Positions 43,424-52,208 of a DNA stretch of 57,688 nucleotides are shown here, one piece after another. The position numbers and the translations under genes are program-made. Each line of letters opens with the position of its first letter. The first letter of the stretch is position 1. A model generated the notes under the pieces. That model worked only from the letters and a program-made list of their open reading frames with translations, ran no database searches and was not told where the DNA came from. The DNA is from Vibrio genomosp. F10 str. ZF-129 (GTDB lineage Bacteria > Pseudomonadota > Gammaproteobacteria > Enterobacterales > Vibrionaceae). Location of the stretch: the NCBI RefSeq assembly GCF_000287055.2, contig NZ_AJYQ02000131.1, forward strand, positions 1 to 57,688, written 5' to 3'.

Positions 43424-43873
43424 ATGACTGCAAAATCTCGCATTCTAGTCCTAAATGGTCCAAATATTAACCTTTTAGGGTTAAGAGAGCCCGCTCATTA
43501 CGGTTCTCAAACGCTAGCTCAGATCATTGACACCTTAACCGAGCAGGCATCAGATGCTCAGGTTGAGTTGCAACATCTCCAATCGAATAGAGAATATGAG
43601 CTGCTCGAAACCATTCATGATGCCTTTGGAAAAGTGGATTTTATCATTATAAATCCCGCAGCTTTTACGCACACAAGTGTCGCACTTCGAGATGCACTAC
43701 TTGGCGTTGCAATCCCATTTATTGAAGTGCATTTATCAAACGTTCATGCACGAGAACCTTTCCGTCACCACTCTTACCTTTCAGATAAAGCTGAAGGCGT
43801 TATTTGTGGCTTGGGCGCACAAGGGTACGAATTCGCTTTGGCGGCAGCAATTAAACACCTGCAATCTAAATAG
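43424..43873 (+). CDS. aroQ: 3-dehydroquinate dehydratase, type II
   Basis: Dehydrates 3-dehydroquinate to 3-dehydroshikimate in the shikimate pathway. The 149-residue type II enzyme (dodecameric flavodoxin-like fold) has NGPNINLLGLREPAHYG at 11-27, including the active-site tyrosine Y26, the NPAAFTHTSVALRDAL segment and IEVHLSNVHARE with the catalytic histidine. It heads the conserved aroQ-accB-accC string, with 99 bases to accB. Confidence 0.97.
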   Translation: MTAKSRILVLNGPNINLLGLREPAHYGSQTLAQIIDTLTEQASDAQVELQHLQSNREYELLETIHDAFGKVDFIIINPAAFTHTSVALRDALLGVAIPFIEVHLSNVHAREPFRHHSYLSDKAEGVICGLGAQGYEFALAAAIKHLQSK

Positions 43874-43972
43874 TGAAACCGCTGTCAAAGCAACCAAATT
43901 ACGACAAAGTAAACAAACACTCTACAGCTCACTATAGAGCTGTCTTATTCACAAGATGAAGAGAAAAGAAAA

Positions 43973-44431
43973 ATGGATATCCGCAAAATTAAAAAGCTTA
44001 TTGAATTAGTCGAAGAGTCTGGCATTGCTGAGCTAGAGATCTCTGAAGGTGAAGAGTCAGTAAGAATCAGTCGTCATGGTGCTGCACCGCAAATGGCACC
44101 AATGCACTATGCTGCTCCAGCACCTGTTGCAGCTCCAGCAGCGGCACCGATCGCTAGTGCGGCTCCAGCGGTAGAAGCGGCTCCAGCTGCACCTTCTGGA
44201 CACCAAGTTCTTTCCCCAATGGTTGGCACTTTCTATGGCGCTCCAAGCCCTGATGCGAAACCATTTGTGAAAGTTGGCCAACAAGTTAACGCTGGCGATA
44301 CGATCTGTATCGTTGAAGCAATGAAAATGATGAACCAAATCGAAGCTGACACATCTGGTGTAGTTACTGCGATCCTAGTTGAAGATGGCCAACCGGTTGA
44401 ATTCGACCAAGCACTTGTTGTTATCGAATAA
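43973..44431 (+). CDS. accB: Biotin carboxyl carrier protein of acetyl-CoA carboxylase
   Basis: Carries the biotin that shuttles CO2 between AccC and AccAD in the first step of fatty acid synthesis. The 152-residue protein has a short N-terminal domain, an Ala/Pro-rich hinge (about 38-75) and the biotinyl domain with K118 in VEAMKMMNQ. It is 15 bases ahead of accC and co-transcribed. In E. coli, AccB represses its own operon; that may also hold here. Confidence 0.97.
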   Translation: MDIRKIKKLIELVEESGIAELEISEGEESVRISRHGAAPQMAPMHYAAPAPVAAPAAAPIASAAPAVEAAPAAPSGHQVLSPMVGTFYGAPSPDAKPFVKVGQQVNAGDTICIVEAMKMMNQIEADTSGVVTAILVEDGQPVEFDQALVVIE

Positions 44432-44446
44432 TAGAGGCAGTCTCTC

Positions 44447-45790
44447 ATGTTAGATAAATTAGTCATCGCGAACCGAGGTGAAATTGCACTTCGAATCCTT
44501 CGCGCATGTAAAGAATTAGGCATTAAGACCGTAGCGGTTCACTCAACCGCTGATCGCGACCTAAAGCACGTTCTTCTTGCTGATGAAACGCTATGTATAG
44601 GTCCTGCTCGTGGTATTGACAGCTACTTAAACATTCCTCGTATTATTTCAGCCGCAGAAGTAACAGGAGCAGTAGCGATTCACCCTGGCTACGGTTTCTT
44701 ATCTGAGAACGCTGATTTTGCTGAGCAAGTTGAGCGAAGCGGATTCATCTTTGTTGGTCCTAAAGCGGAAACGATTCGCATCATGGGTGACAAAGTTTCT
44801 GCTATCACCGCAATGAAAAAAGCAGGCGTTCCTTGTGTTCCAGGCTCGGATGGTCCATTGGATGATGATGATGCAAAGAACAAAGCACACGCAAAACGCA
44901 TTGGTTTCCCAGTCATCATCAAAGCCTCTGGCGGCGGTGGTGGTCGCGGTATGCGAGTGGTACGAAGTGACGCTGAACTTGTAGAAGCGATTGCAATGAC
45001 TCGTGCAGAAGCGAAAGCGTGTTTCAATAACGATGTGGTTTATATGGAGAAATTCCTAGAAAACCCTCGTCACGTTGAAGTTCAGATTATTGCTGATGGT
45101 CAAGGTGGCGCTATTCACCTCGGCGAGCGTGACTGTTCAATGCAACGTCGTCACCAGAAAGTCGTTGAAGAAGCCCCTGCTCCAGGTATTACAGAAGAAA
45201 TGCGTAAGTACATTGGTGAACGTTGTACACGAGCATGTCTTGAAATCGGTTACCGCGGCGCTGGTACGTTCGAATTTCTATACGAAAACGGGGAGTTCTA
45301 TTTCATCGAAATGAACACGCGTATTCAAGTTGAGCACCCAGTAACAGAGATGGTGACTGGTGTTGATCTGATCAAAGAGCAACTTCGCGTTGCAGCTGGG
45401 CAGCCTCTGTCATTTACTCAAGATGATATTAAGCTTCGTGGTCACGCTATCGAGTGCCGTATCAATGCTGAAGATCCTGAGCGTTTCCTACCTTCACCAG
45501 GTAAGATCACACGCTTCCATGCTCCAGGTGGTATGGGTGTTCGTTGGGAATCGCATATTTACACAGGTTACACGGTGCCGCCTCATTACGATTCAATGAT
45601 TGGTAAACTGATCACCTTTGGTGAGAACCGTGATGTTGCCATTGCTCGCATGAAAAATGCGCTGAGCGAGATGATCATCGAAGGTATTAAGGTGAACGTA
45701 ACGCTGCAAGAGTCGATCATGAACGACGAGAACTTCCAACATGGTGGCGCAAACATCCACTATCTTGAGAAAAAGCTCGGCCTTCAATAA
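44447..45790 (+). CDS. accC: Biotin carboxylase subunit of acetyl-CoA carboxylase
   Basis: ATP-grasp enzyme that carboxylates AccB-biotin using bicarbonate. The 447 residues contain HPGYGFLSENADFAE (about 75), the glycine-rich ATP lid KASGGGGGRGMRVV (about 159-172), ERDCSMQRRHQKVVEE and the active-site EMNTRIQVEHPVTE. E. coli AccC has 449 residues. Last gene of the operon, ended by the hairpin at 45863. Confidence 0.98.
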   Translation: MLDKLVIANRGEIALRILRACKELGIKTVAVHSTADRDLKHVLLADETLCIGPARGIDSYLNIPRIISAAEVTGAVAIHPGYGFLSENADFAEQVERSGFIFVGPKAETIRIMGDKVSAITAMKKAGVPCVPGSDGPLDDDDAKNKAHAKRIGFPVIIKASGGGGGRGMRVVRSDAELVEAIAMTRAEAKACFNNDVVYMEKFLENPRHVEVQIIADGQGGAIHLGERDCSMQRRHQKVVEEAPAPGITEEMRKYIGERCTRACLEIGYRGAGTFEFLYENGEFYFIEMNTRIQVEHPVTEMVTGVDLIKEQLRVAAGQPLSFTQDDIKLRGHAIECRINAEDPERFLPSPGKITRFHAPGGMGVRWESHIYTGYTVPPHYDSMIGKLITFGENRDVAIARMKNALSEMIIEGIKVNVTLQESIMNDENFQHGGANIHYLEKKLGLQ

Positions 45791-45862
45791 GCTTCTGCTC
45801 TTGGCTCAAGATAAATAACCTTGGTTATTTACCCCAAGCACAGCTAAATCGCTGGCACAGTT

Positions 45863-45889
45863 AAAATGCTCACTTCGGTGAGCATTTTT
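45863..45889 (+). terminator. Intrinsic terminator of accBC
   Basis: AAAATGCTCAC, TTCG tetraloop, GTGAGCATTTTT: a strong hairpin and T run between accC and prmA. Confidence 0.93.
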
Positions 45890-45969
45890 GTTTATGGCTA
45901 TAAAACCGACAAATTTCTGCTAAACTCTGCGCCATTCCACTATCTCCATCTTTCTAAGAGCACATACAC

Positions 45970-46857
45970 ATGCCATGGATTCAAATCAAACTTAACGCAA
46001 CCAAAGACAATGCCGAAGCCATTAGCGATATGCTAATGGAGGAAGCCGGTGCTTTATCAGTGACTTTTTTAGATGCTCGCGACACCCCCATTTTTGAGCC
46101 ATTACCGGGGGAAACCCGCCTTTGGGGTGATATCGATGTTCTCGCACTCTTCGATGCTGAAGACGATACAACGTTCATTCTAAAGCAAATCAAATTGAGT
46201 CAGCTGCTAGACGAAGGATTCGCATACAAAATTGAGCAGCTAGAAGATAAAGACTGGGAGCGAGAGTGGATGGATAACTTCCACCCAATGAAGTTTGGTG
46301 AGCGATTATGGATTTGCCCAAGCTGGAAAGAGGTACCCGATCCTAAAGCAGTCAACGTTATGCTTGATCCCGGCCTTGCCTTTGGGACAGGAACACACCC
46401 AACGACAGCCTTATGCCTAGAATGGCTTGAAGGCCTAGATTTAACCGGGAAGACGGTCATTGATTTTGGTTGTGGATCAGGGATTTTGGCCATTGCCGCC
46501 ATCAAACTAGGCGCGAAGAAAGTAGTCGGTATCGACATCGATCCACAAGCGCTGGTTGCTTCTAAAGACAATGCCCAACGTAATGGTGTTGAAGATCAGC
46601 TTGAGGTCTACCTGCCTCAAGATCAACCTGAAGGCTTTGTCGCAGATGTTGTCGTCGCCAATATTCTTGCTGCGCCTCTTCGTGAGCTTTCACCGATCAT
46701 TAAGGGCCTAGTTAAGCCTAATGGTGCTTTAGCTATGTCTGGCGTGCTGGACACGCAAGCTGAAGATGTCGCGACTTACTACCAAGACGAATTTCACATC
46801 GATCCAATCAAAGAAATCAGTGAATGGTGCCGTATTTCCGGTTCAAAACGCGCCTGA
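45970..46857 (+). CDS. prmA: Ribosomal protein L11 methyltransferase
   Basis: Trimethylates several amino groups of ribosomal protein L11 using SAM. The 295-residue protein has the N-terminal L11-binding domain (starting PWIQIKLNATKDNAE), a linker helix region, and a Rossmann methyltransferase domain with LAFGTGTHPTT, DFGCGSGILAIAA and VVANILAAPL. It lies between accBC and dusB, the usual gammaproteobacterial order. Confidence 0.97.
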   Translation: MPWIQIKLNATKDNAEAISDMLMEEAGALSVTFLDARDTPIFEPLPGETRLWGDIDVLALFDAEDDTTFILKQIKLSQLLDEGFAYKIEQLEDKDWEREWMDNFHPMKFGERLWICPSWKEVPDPKAVNVMLDPGLAFGTGTHPTTALCLEWLEGLDLTGKTVIDFGCGSGILAIAAIKLGAKKVVGIDIDPQALVASKDNAQRNGVEDQLEVYLPQDQPEGFVADVVVANILAAPLRELSPIIKGLVKPNGALAMSGVLDTQAEDVATYYQDEFHIDPIKEISEWCRISGSKRA

Positions 46858-46933
46858 CAAAGACTTTTTACGCTTAATTGATTGAAATTCATACAGTTTA
46901 CACAAACAATTTGTAAATGCTCAAATATTAGTC

Positions 46934-46970
46934 TTTTCACGCAGCAAAAAAATGCGTAAAATGCGCGCCC
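46934..46970 (+). promoter_or_regulatory. dusB-fis promoter with GC-rich discriminator
   Basis: -35-like TTTTCA (46934-46939), a 17-base spacer, -10 TAAAAT (46957-46962) and the discriminator GCGCGCCC. The layout resembles the growth-rate and ppGpp controlled fis promoter of E. coli. Transcription would start near 46970, so the start codon at 46998 leaves a short leader. Confidence 0.65.
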
Positions 46971-46997
46971 TTGCTGCCGTATAACTGTGAAGACGTT

Positions 46998-47966
46998 TTG
47001 AAACTAGGAAATCATCAACTCAAGAATAATCTAATTGTTGCGCCTATGGCTGGAGTAACCGATAGACCTTTTCGAGAGTTATGCCTACGTTATGGTGCGG
47101 GAATGGCCGTCAGTGAAATGATGTCGTCAAACCCAAAACTGTGGAAAACGTCTAAGTCTATGCAACGCATGGTGCACGAAGGTGAATCTGGTATTCGCTC
47201 AGTGCAAATTGCAGGTGCAGATCCACAGCTTATGGCAGAAGCTGCTCAGTTTAATGTTGAAAACGGTGCGCAAATCATCGATATCAATATGGGTTGTCCA
47301 GCAAAAAAAGTAAACAAGAAGCTTGCCGGATCAGCATTACTACAGCATCCAGAACTCATTAAAGAGATTCTAACCGCCGTTGTTAATGCTGTAGATGTTC
47401 CTGTGACACTAAAAACCCGGACAGGCTGGGATACAGAGAATCGTAACTGTGTCCATATAGCGAAATTAGCCGAAGACTGCGGGATACAAGCACTAGCGCT
47501 CCATGGGAGAACTCGGGCATGTATGTACAAAGGCGAGGCAGAATATGAACACATTAAAGCGGCAAAACAAGCGATCTCGATACCGGTCATTGCCAATGGT
47601 GATATCGATAGCCCAGAGAAAGCAAAGTTTGTTCTAGAGTACACTGGAGCGGACGCTTTAATGATTGGTCGCCCTGCACAAGGTCGTCCATGGATTTTTC
47701 AGGAAATCCAACACTATTTGGAAAACGGCACCACAATGCCTGCCCTTCCTTTAGAGGAAGTAAAAGACATACTGCTTGGACATGTGAACGCTCTCCATGA
47801 TTTTTATGGTGAGTTTTTAGGCCCTCGAATTGCTCGTAAGCATGTCGGGTGGTACTTAAAATCACATGAACGAGCAAGTGAGTTTCGCCGTACCTTCAAT
47901 GCTATCGATGCAGCTCCGCTGCAACTTGATGCATTAGAGGGTTATTTTGATAACGTTGCATCATAA
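46998..47966 (+). CDS. dusB: tRNA-dihydrouridine synthase B
   Basis: FMN-dependent reduction of uridine 17 to dihydrouridine in tRNA. I use the TTG at 46998, giving 322 residues beginning MKLGNHQLKNNLIVAPMAGVTD, which fits the family. A TTG at 46971 lies at the predicted transcription start. The FMN barrel shows MGCPAKKVNKKLAGSALL (landmark), with the catalytic cysteine in the MGCP motif, then HGRTR and ANGDI. fis follows 24 bases later in the conserved dusB-fis operon, whose translation depends on dusB in E. coli. Confidence 0.93.
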   Translation: MKLGNHQLKNNLIVAPMAGVTDRPFRELCLRYGAGMAVSEMMSSNPKLWKTSKSMQRMVHEGESGIRSVQIAGADPQLMAEAAQFNVENGAQIIDINMGCPAKKVNKKLAGSALLQHPELIKEILTAVVNAVDVPVTLKTRTGWDTENRNCVHIAKLAEDCGIQALALHGRTRACMYKGEAEYEHIKAAKQAISIPVIANGDIDSPEKAKFVLEYTGADALMIGRPAQGRPWIFQEIQHYLENGTTMPALPLEEVKDILLGHVNALHDFYGEFLGPRIARKHVGWYLKSHERASEFRRTFNAIDAAPLQLDALEGYFDNVAS

Positions 47967-47990
47967 TTAATGAGAAGAGCTAGACCGAAT

Positions 47991-48287
47991 ATGTTCGAAC
48001 AAAATATAACTTCAGAAGCTTTAACAGTTACTACCGTTACTTCACAAGATCAAATTGCGCAAAAACCACTGCGTGATTCAGTTAAAGCATCTCTTAAAAA
48101 CTATCTTGCGCAATTAAATGGCCAAGAAGTCACTGAACTATATGAGTTAGTACTAGCTGAAGTTGAACAGCCATTACTCGATACTATCATGCAGTACACA
48201 CGTGGTAACCAAACTCGTGCAGCAACTATGATGGGTATCAACCGCGGAACTCTTCGCAAAAAACTTAAAAAATACGGCATGAACTAA
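47991..48287 (+). CDS. fis: DNA-binding protein Fis
   Basis: Nucleoid protein and regulator abundant in early exponential phase; it bends DNA and activates stable-RNA promoters. The 98-residue length and the C-terminal helix-turn-helix (GNQTRAATMMGINRGTLRKKLKKYGMN spans residues 72-98) are nearly the same as in E. coli Fis. The ATG at 47991 was chosen over an upstream in-frame ATG that would add seven residues. Co-transcribed with dusB and ended by a strong terminator. Confidence 0.98.
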   Translation: MFEQNITSEALTVTTVTSQDQIAQKPLRDSVKASLKNYLAQLNGQEVTELYELVLAEVEQPLLDTIMQYTRGNQTRAATMMGINRGTLRKKLKKYGMN

Positions 48288-48313
48288 TTGCTGATTATTT
48301 TTTATAACTATAT

Positions 48314-48342
48314 GGGTTAGCAATGATTGCTAGCCCTTTTTT
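48314..48342 (+). terminator. Intrinsic terminator of dusB-fis
   Basis: GGGTTAGCAA, loop TGA, TTGCTAGCCC, then six T, 26 bases after the fis stop. Confidence 0.93.
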
Positions 48343-48545
48343 GTTTTTGACTTTTAGGGTTCGTGATAGGGACTGACAACACAGCTCCAAGTCCTTTAAC
48401 TCGACCCACCAACCTTACCGCAGTAACCCAGTTCGACGTCATATTCTGATCGTTCACGTACAGCATCCCTTATAGCAATCCAGTCAAACTAAATAAGTAC
48501 AATAACTTACAAAGATTAATCAATGTGTGAGCGTTTACGATTGCC

Positions 48546-49550
48546 ATGGATAAATTAGGCGATATAATGATCAATCAACTTCACAGTCAGGCTGCCTATA
48601 TGATTGATATGCAACGAGAAGAATGGCTTTTTCTGATCCTCAGAGAGCTGCCTGATCGTCACAGTATCGTCACTCAAGCCGGTGAGGTCATTGAGGATTT
48701 TCACTCCAAACACGCACACTCCAAAGGGCTATCCGATCTCGTTCCACCTCAGGTTGCCGATCAACTTCAACAAGCGATAGCGCTCGCAATCTCAACCAGA
48801 ACAACGCAAAGCCTGCAGTACGCCATCAGCCCATGTCAGCAGTTGCAGCTATCAATAGAAGAGCTTGATACACTCGAGGAAAGTGGAGAACGTTGGATCA
48901 AAGCACACCTCACACCAATAGAATCACCAAATGGTGAATGGGTTGTTATCTGGAAACAAAACGATATCACCCAAGAGTATCTATACCAAACTGAGCTTAA
49001 ACGCCTTTCTGAAACAGATGAGCTAACTAACACGTTAAATCGACGAGCGTTCTTCATTGAGTTAGAGCAAGCCATGCAGTCTTCGGAGGTGGCACTATCA
49101 TGCCTTATGGTCGACATCGATCACTTCAAAGAGATAAACGATAAGGTAGGGCATCTCTCTGGCGATAATGCGATCGTTCAAGTAGCAAAAATATGCCAAA
49201 GTAACCTTCCACCCAACAGTAAAATTGGCCGACTTGGAGGTGAAGAGTTTTGTGTATTAATAAAAGGGAAAAGTGCCATTGAAGCGTATGAGATCGCCGA
49301 AAATATTCGTGAAGCTATCTCGCAAACCCCTTGCCATGTCGATGAACATATTATTTATATGACAGTAAGTATCGGTATTACAGAAAAACAGCACGTTCAA
49401 TCAACAGTAAGAGACTTGTTAATTGAAGCCGATAAAGCCATGTACTACTCCAAGCAAACCGGACGTGATCAAGTCACCATTTATCACTCAAGTTTGCCGA
49501 AAATAACAACGAAGAATAGTCTAAACGTTAAGATTCTCAGAGCCTCCTAG
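48546..49550 (+). CDS. Diguanylate cyclase with N-terminal PAS-like domain
   Basis: A 334-residue cytosolic protein. A PAS-like sensor region (about 15-140) is followed by a GGDEF domain (about 150-320). The GGEEF signature at 231-235, the metal-binding MVDIDHFKEIND (about 188) and DELTNTLNRRAF (about 158) are intact, so it should make cyclic di-GMP. No RxxD product-inhibition site is found five residues before GGEEF. The start is uncertain: the ATG at 48546 has no clear ribosome site, and one at 48567 is a possible alternative. It is tail to tail with zntR. Confidence 0.88.
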   Translation: MDKLGDIMINQLHSQAAYMIDMQREEWLFLILRELPDRHSIVTQAGEVIEDFHSKHAHSKGLSDLVPPQVADQLQQAIALAISTRTTQSLQYAISPCQQLQLSIEELDTLEESGERWIKAHLTPIESPNGEWVVIWKQNDITQEYLYQTELKRLSETDELTNTLNRRAFFIELEQAMQSSEVALSCLMVDIDHFKEINDKVGHLSGDNAIVQVAKICQSNLPPNSKIGRLGGEEFCVLIKGKSAIEAYEIAENIREAISQTPCHVDEHIIYMTVSIGITEKQHVQSTVRDLLIEADKAMYYSKQTGRDQVTIYHSSLPKITTKNSLNVKILRAS

Positions 49551-49557
49551 TTATCCA

Positions 49558-49977
49558 CTAACGGCACTTGGTATTTTCACTGGCTAATGCGCCCAATATC
49601 GAACAGTGGCTCGCATTATCATCAATATGCCCACAACACGCATCATTCATTTTTTTAAGCGCAGCTCGGATATGGGTAAGTTCGTGAATCTTATCATCGA
49701 TAAGCGCTAACTTTGCCGAGGTAATCGATTTTACTTCAGCACAACTGTGCACGGTTGGCTCTAATTTAATGTCTAGGAGTTCTTTAATTTCATCCAAACT
49801 GAGCCCTAACTCCTTTGCCTTTAGAATAAAGTTCACCTGTTGCTGGTTATTTTCGTTATATAGACGATAACCAGCCTCGCTTCTCCCCGCGGGTTTTATG
49901 AGCCTATTTTTCTCATAGAAACGCAAGGTATCTGTACTTACTTGGCATTTTTTAGCTAATTCACCGATCTTAAACAT
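49558..49977 (-). CDS. zntR: MerR family Zn(II)-responsive regulator ZntR-like
   Basis: A 139-residue MerR regulator. A winged helix (MFKIGELAKKCQVSTDTLRFYEK, residues 1-23, landmark) is followed by a long dimerisation helix. The metal site contains C79, C114, C115, a nearby histidine and C125, corresponding to the E. coli ZntR ligands. Such proteins untwist the promoter of a P-type ATPase when metal binds. No zntA is adjacent, so it acts at a distance. A CadR or PbrR-like metal range cannot be excluded. Confidence 0.85.
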   Translation of the reverse strand: MFKIGELAKKCQVSTDTLRFYEKNRLIKPAGRSEAGYRLYNENNQQQVNFILKAKELGLSLDEIKELLDIKLEPTVHSCAEVKSITSAKLALIDDKIHELTHIRAALKKMNDACCGHIDDNASHCSILGALASENTKCR

Positions 49978-50065
49978 GTTTCCCCCTACTCCTTTGTCCG
50001 TTCCACAATTAACCTTATCGTTACTTTTCAGGCTGAAATAGCACTTTTCATAATTAATTTTGAGA

Positions 50066-50081
50066 TGCCAAACGATTGCGC
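50066..50081 (+). promoter_or_regulatory. PurR operator upstream of purH
   Basis: TGCCAAACGATTGCGC matches the palindromic PurR box (ACGCAAACGTTTGCGT) at its central positions CAAACG-TTGCG with one change. It lies about 220 bases before purH, in the 325-base gap to zntR. PurR with hypoxanthine or guanine would repress purHD. The rest of the gap has a -10-like TAGAAT (50105-50110) and no other feature I can name. Confidence 0.65.
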
Positions 50082-50302
50082 GAGCTTTTTTGTAATAAAT
50101 TAGTTAGAATCTGCGCCATCAAATTTGGAGTTGGTTATCTTATTGCTTAATCATAAGACGACCCCAAAAGGTCTTTACCAAAACTGGCCAATATTTTATC
50201 TCTTACTGGTATCTAAGATAATCCACGCTAAGAAGATAGAAACAAGTTCTTTTTTGGCAAATATCTTTATTTTAACCCCATGAATTTGAGGAAGATGGAA
50301 GC

Positions 50303-51913
50303 ATGACTAACGCTCGTCCAATTCGCCGCGCTCTCATCAGCGTATCAGACAAAACTGGTATCGTTGAATTTGCACAAGCTCTTGCTAACCGTGGTGTAGA
50401 TATCTTATCTACCGGTGGCACTGCTCGCCTGCTTGCTGAAAAAGGCATCTCTGTTACAGAAGTATCTGACTACACTGGTTTCCCAGAAATGATGGATGGC
50501 CGTGTTAAGACTCTGCACCCAAAAGTTCATGGTGGTGTTCTAGGTCGTCGTGGCCAAGATGATGACGTGATGGAAACTCACGGTATCAACCCTATCGATA
50601 TGGTTGTTGTAAACCTCTACCCATTCGCAGAAACCGTTGCTAAAGAAGGTTGTACCCTTGCTGACGCTGTTGAGAACATCGACATCGGCGGTCCAACAAT
50701 GGTTCGCTCTGCTGCTAAAAACCACAAAGACGTCACTATTGTTGTTAACGCACACGACTACAAGCGCGTTGTCACTGAAATGGACGCGAACGATAAATCT
50801 CTAACACTAGAGACTCGCTTCGACCTCGCTATCGCAGCATTCGAACACACCGCTTCTTATGACGGCATGATCGCAAACTACTTCGGCACTATGGTTCCAT
50901 CTTACGGTGCCTCTTTACTTGATGAAGAAGGTAAGAAGGCTGACGAAGAGAGCAAATTCCCTCGCACGTTCAACCAACAGTTCGAGAAAAAGCAAGACAT
51001 GCGCTACGGTGAGAACAGCCACCAGGCAGCCGCATTCTACGTTGAAGCAAACCCTGAAGAAGCATCTGTTTCTACTGCTCGCCAAATTCAAGGGAAAGCC
51101 CTTTCTTACAACAACATCGCTGACACTGACGCAGCACTTGAGTGTGTGAAAGAGTTCGACCAGCCAGCCTGTGTGATCGTTAAGCACGCTAACCCATGTG
51201 GTGTTGCACTAGGTGAAGACATTCTAGAAGCTTACGACCGTGCATTCAAAACAGACCCAACGTCTGCATTTGGCGGCATCATTGCTTTCAACCGTGAGCT
51301 AGACGCTGCAACAGCAACGGCTATCACTGAGCGTCAATTCGTTGAAGTTATCATTGCACCATCAGTTTCTGCTGAAGCAGTAGAAATCGTAGCGGCTAAG
51401 AAAAACCTTCGTCTACTTGAGTGTGGCGAGTGGACAACTAAGACAACTGGCTTTGACGTTAAACGCGTTAACGGTGGTTTGCTAGTTCAAGACCGCGACC
51501 AAGGCATGGTGTCTGAAGATGACCTGAAAGTGGTTTCTAAGCGCCAACCTACTGCTGAAGAGATGAAAGATGCATTGTTCTGCTGGAAAGTAGCGAAGTA
51601 CGTTAAATCTAACGCGATTGTTTACTCGAAAGGCGACATGACGATTGGTGTGGGCGCAGGCCAAATGAGCCGCGTTTACTCTGCGAAAATCGCAGGCATC
51701 AAAGCGGCAGACGAAGGTCTACAGGTTGAAGGTTGTGTAATGGCATCAGATGCATTCTTCCCATTCCGTGACGGTATCGACGCAGCAGCAGAAGCTGGCA
51801 TCAAGTGTGTTATCCAACCGGGCGGCTCTATGCGTGATGACGAAGTTATCGCAGCAGCAGACGAACACGGCATGGCGATGATCTTTACGGGCATGCGTCA
51901 CTTCCGCCACTAA
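50303..51913 (+). CDS. purH: Bifunctional AICAR transformylase/IMP cyclohydrolase
   Basis: Carries out the last two steps of IMP synthesis. The 536-residue protein has the N-terminal IMPCH domain (SVSDKTGIVEFAQ, STGGTARLL, DGRVKTLHPKVHGG) and the C-terminal transformylase domain with the KHANPCG catalytic motif and a closing MIFTGMRHFRH. Preceded by a PurR box and a GAGGAAGATGGAAG ribosome region. In E. coli purD follows closely; here about 295 bases with two palindromes intervene. Confidence 0.98.
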   Translation: MTNARPIRRALISVSDKTGIVEFAQALANRGVDILSTGGTARLLAEKGISVTEVSDYTGFPEMMDGRVKTLHPKVHGGVLGRRGQDDDVMETHGINPIDMVVVNLYPFAETVAKEGCTLADAVENIDIGGPTMVRSAAKNHKDVTIVVNAHDYKRVVTEMDANDKSLTLETRFDLAIAAFEHTASYDGMIANYFGTMVPSYGASLLDEEGKKADEESKFPRTFNQQFEKKQDMRYGENSHQAAAFYVEANPEEASVSTARQIQGKALSYNNIADTDAALECVKEFDQPACVIVKHANPCGVALGEDILEAYDRAFKTDPTSAFGGIIAFNRELDAATATAITERQFVEVIIAPSVSAEAVEIVAAKKNLRLLECGEWTTKTTGFDVKRVNGGLLVQDRDQGMVSEDDLKVVSKRQPTAEEMKDALFCWKVAKYVKSNAIVYSKGDMTIGVGAGQMSRVYSAKIAGIKAADEGLQVEGCVMASDAFFPFRDGIDAAAEAGIKCVIQPGGSMRDDEVIAAADEHGMAMIFTGMRHFRH

Positions 51914-51923
51914 TTTCCTCTTC

Positions 51924-52030
51924 GTATTTGGCACTGTGGCGTCGTTAGCTGCTTTCGCCCACCCCGGTCACATAGCGGACTATGCTCCTGGGGATGGGCT
52001 CAATTGCTGCCTAGCCACATCACCAACTAC
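51924..52030. repeat. About 107-bp imperfect palindrome after purH
   Basis: The arms pair around position 51977: GTATTTGG (51924) with CCAACTAC (52023-52030), TGTGGC with GCCACA, GCTGC with GCTGC-containing complement, CGCCC with GGGC, and CCCACCCC with GGGGATGGG. Pairing is interrupted but runs the whole length. It starts 10 bases after the purH stop. The transcript would form a long cruciform-like hairpin. Confidence 0.65.
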
Positions 52031-52103
52031 TTTGAGCAAGACTTATTTAATTTAGCTAATTTGAAATACTCTTAGTTTTAGAAATTTTTCATTTTAGAGC
52101 AAA

Positions 52104-52185
52104 GCCATATTGATAAGGTCAAGGAGAGCTCGCGGAGTTTATAACTATAAATGAGCAAGCTCGACGCAGAGATTAACAATATGGC
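52104..52185. repeat. 82-bp palindrome just upstream of purD
   Basis: GCCATATTG (52104-52112) pairs with CAATATGGC (52177-52185), GAGCTCGC with GCAAGCTC, and the centre is TTTATA-AC-TATAAA (52138-52151). It ends 23 bases before the purD ATG and is unrelated in sequence to the preceding palindrome. Confidence 0.7.
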
Positions 52186-52208
52186 GCAGCTATCAAAGGA
52201 TAAATAAA

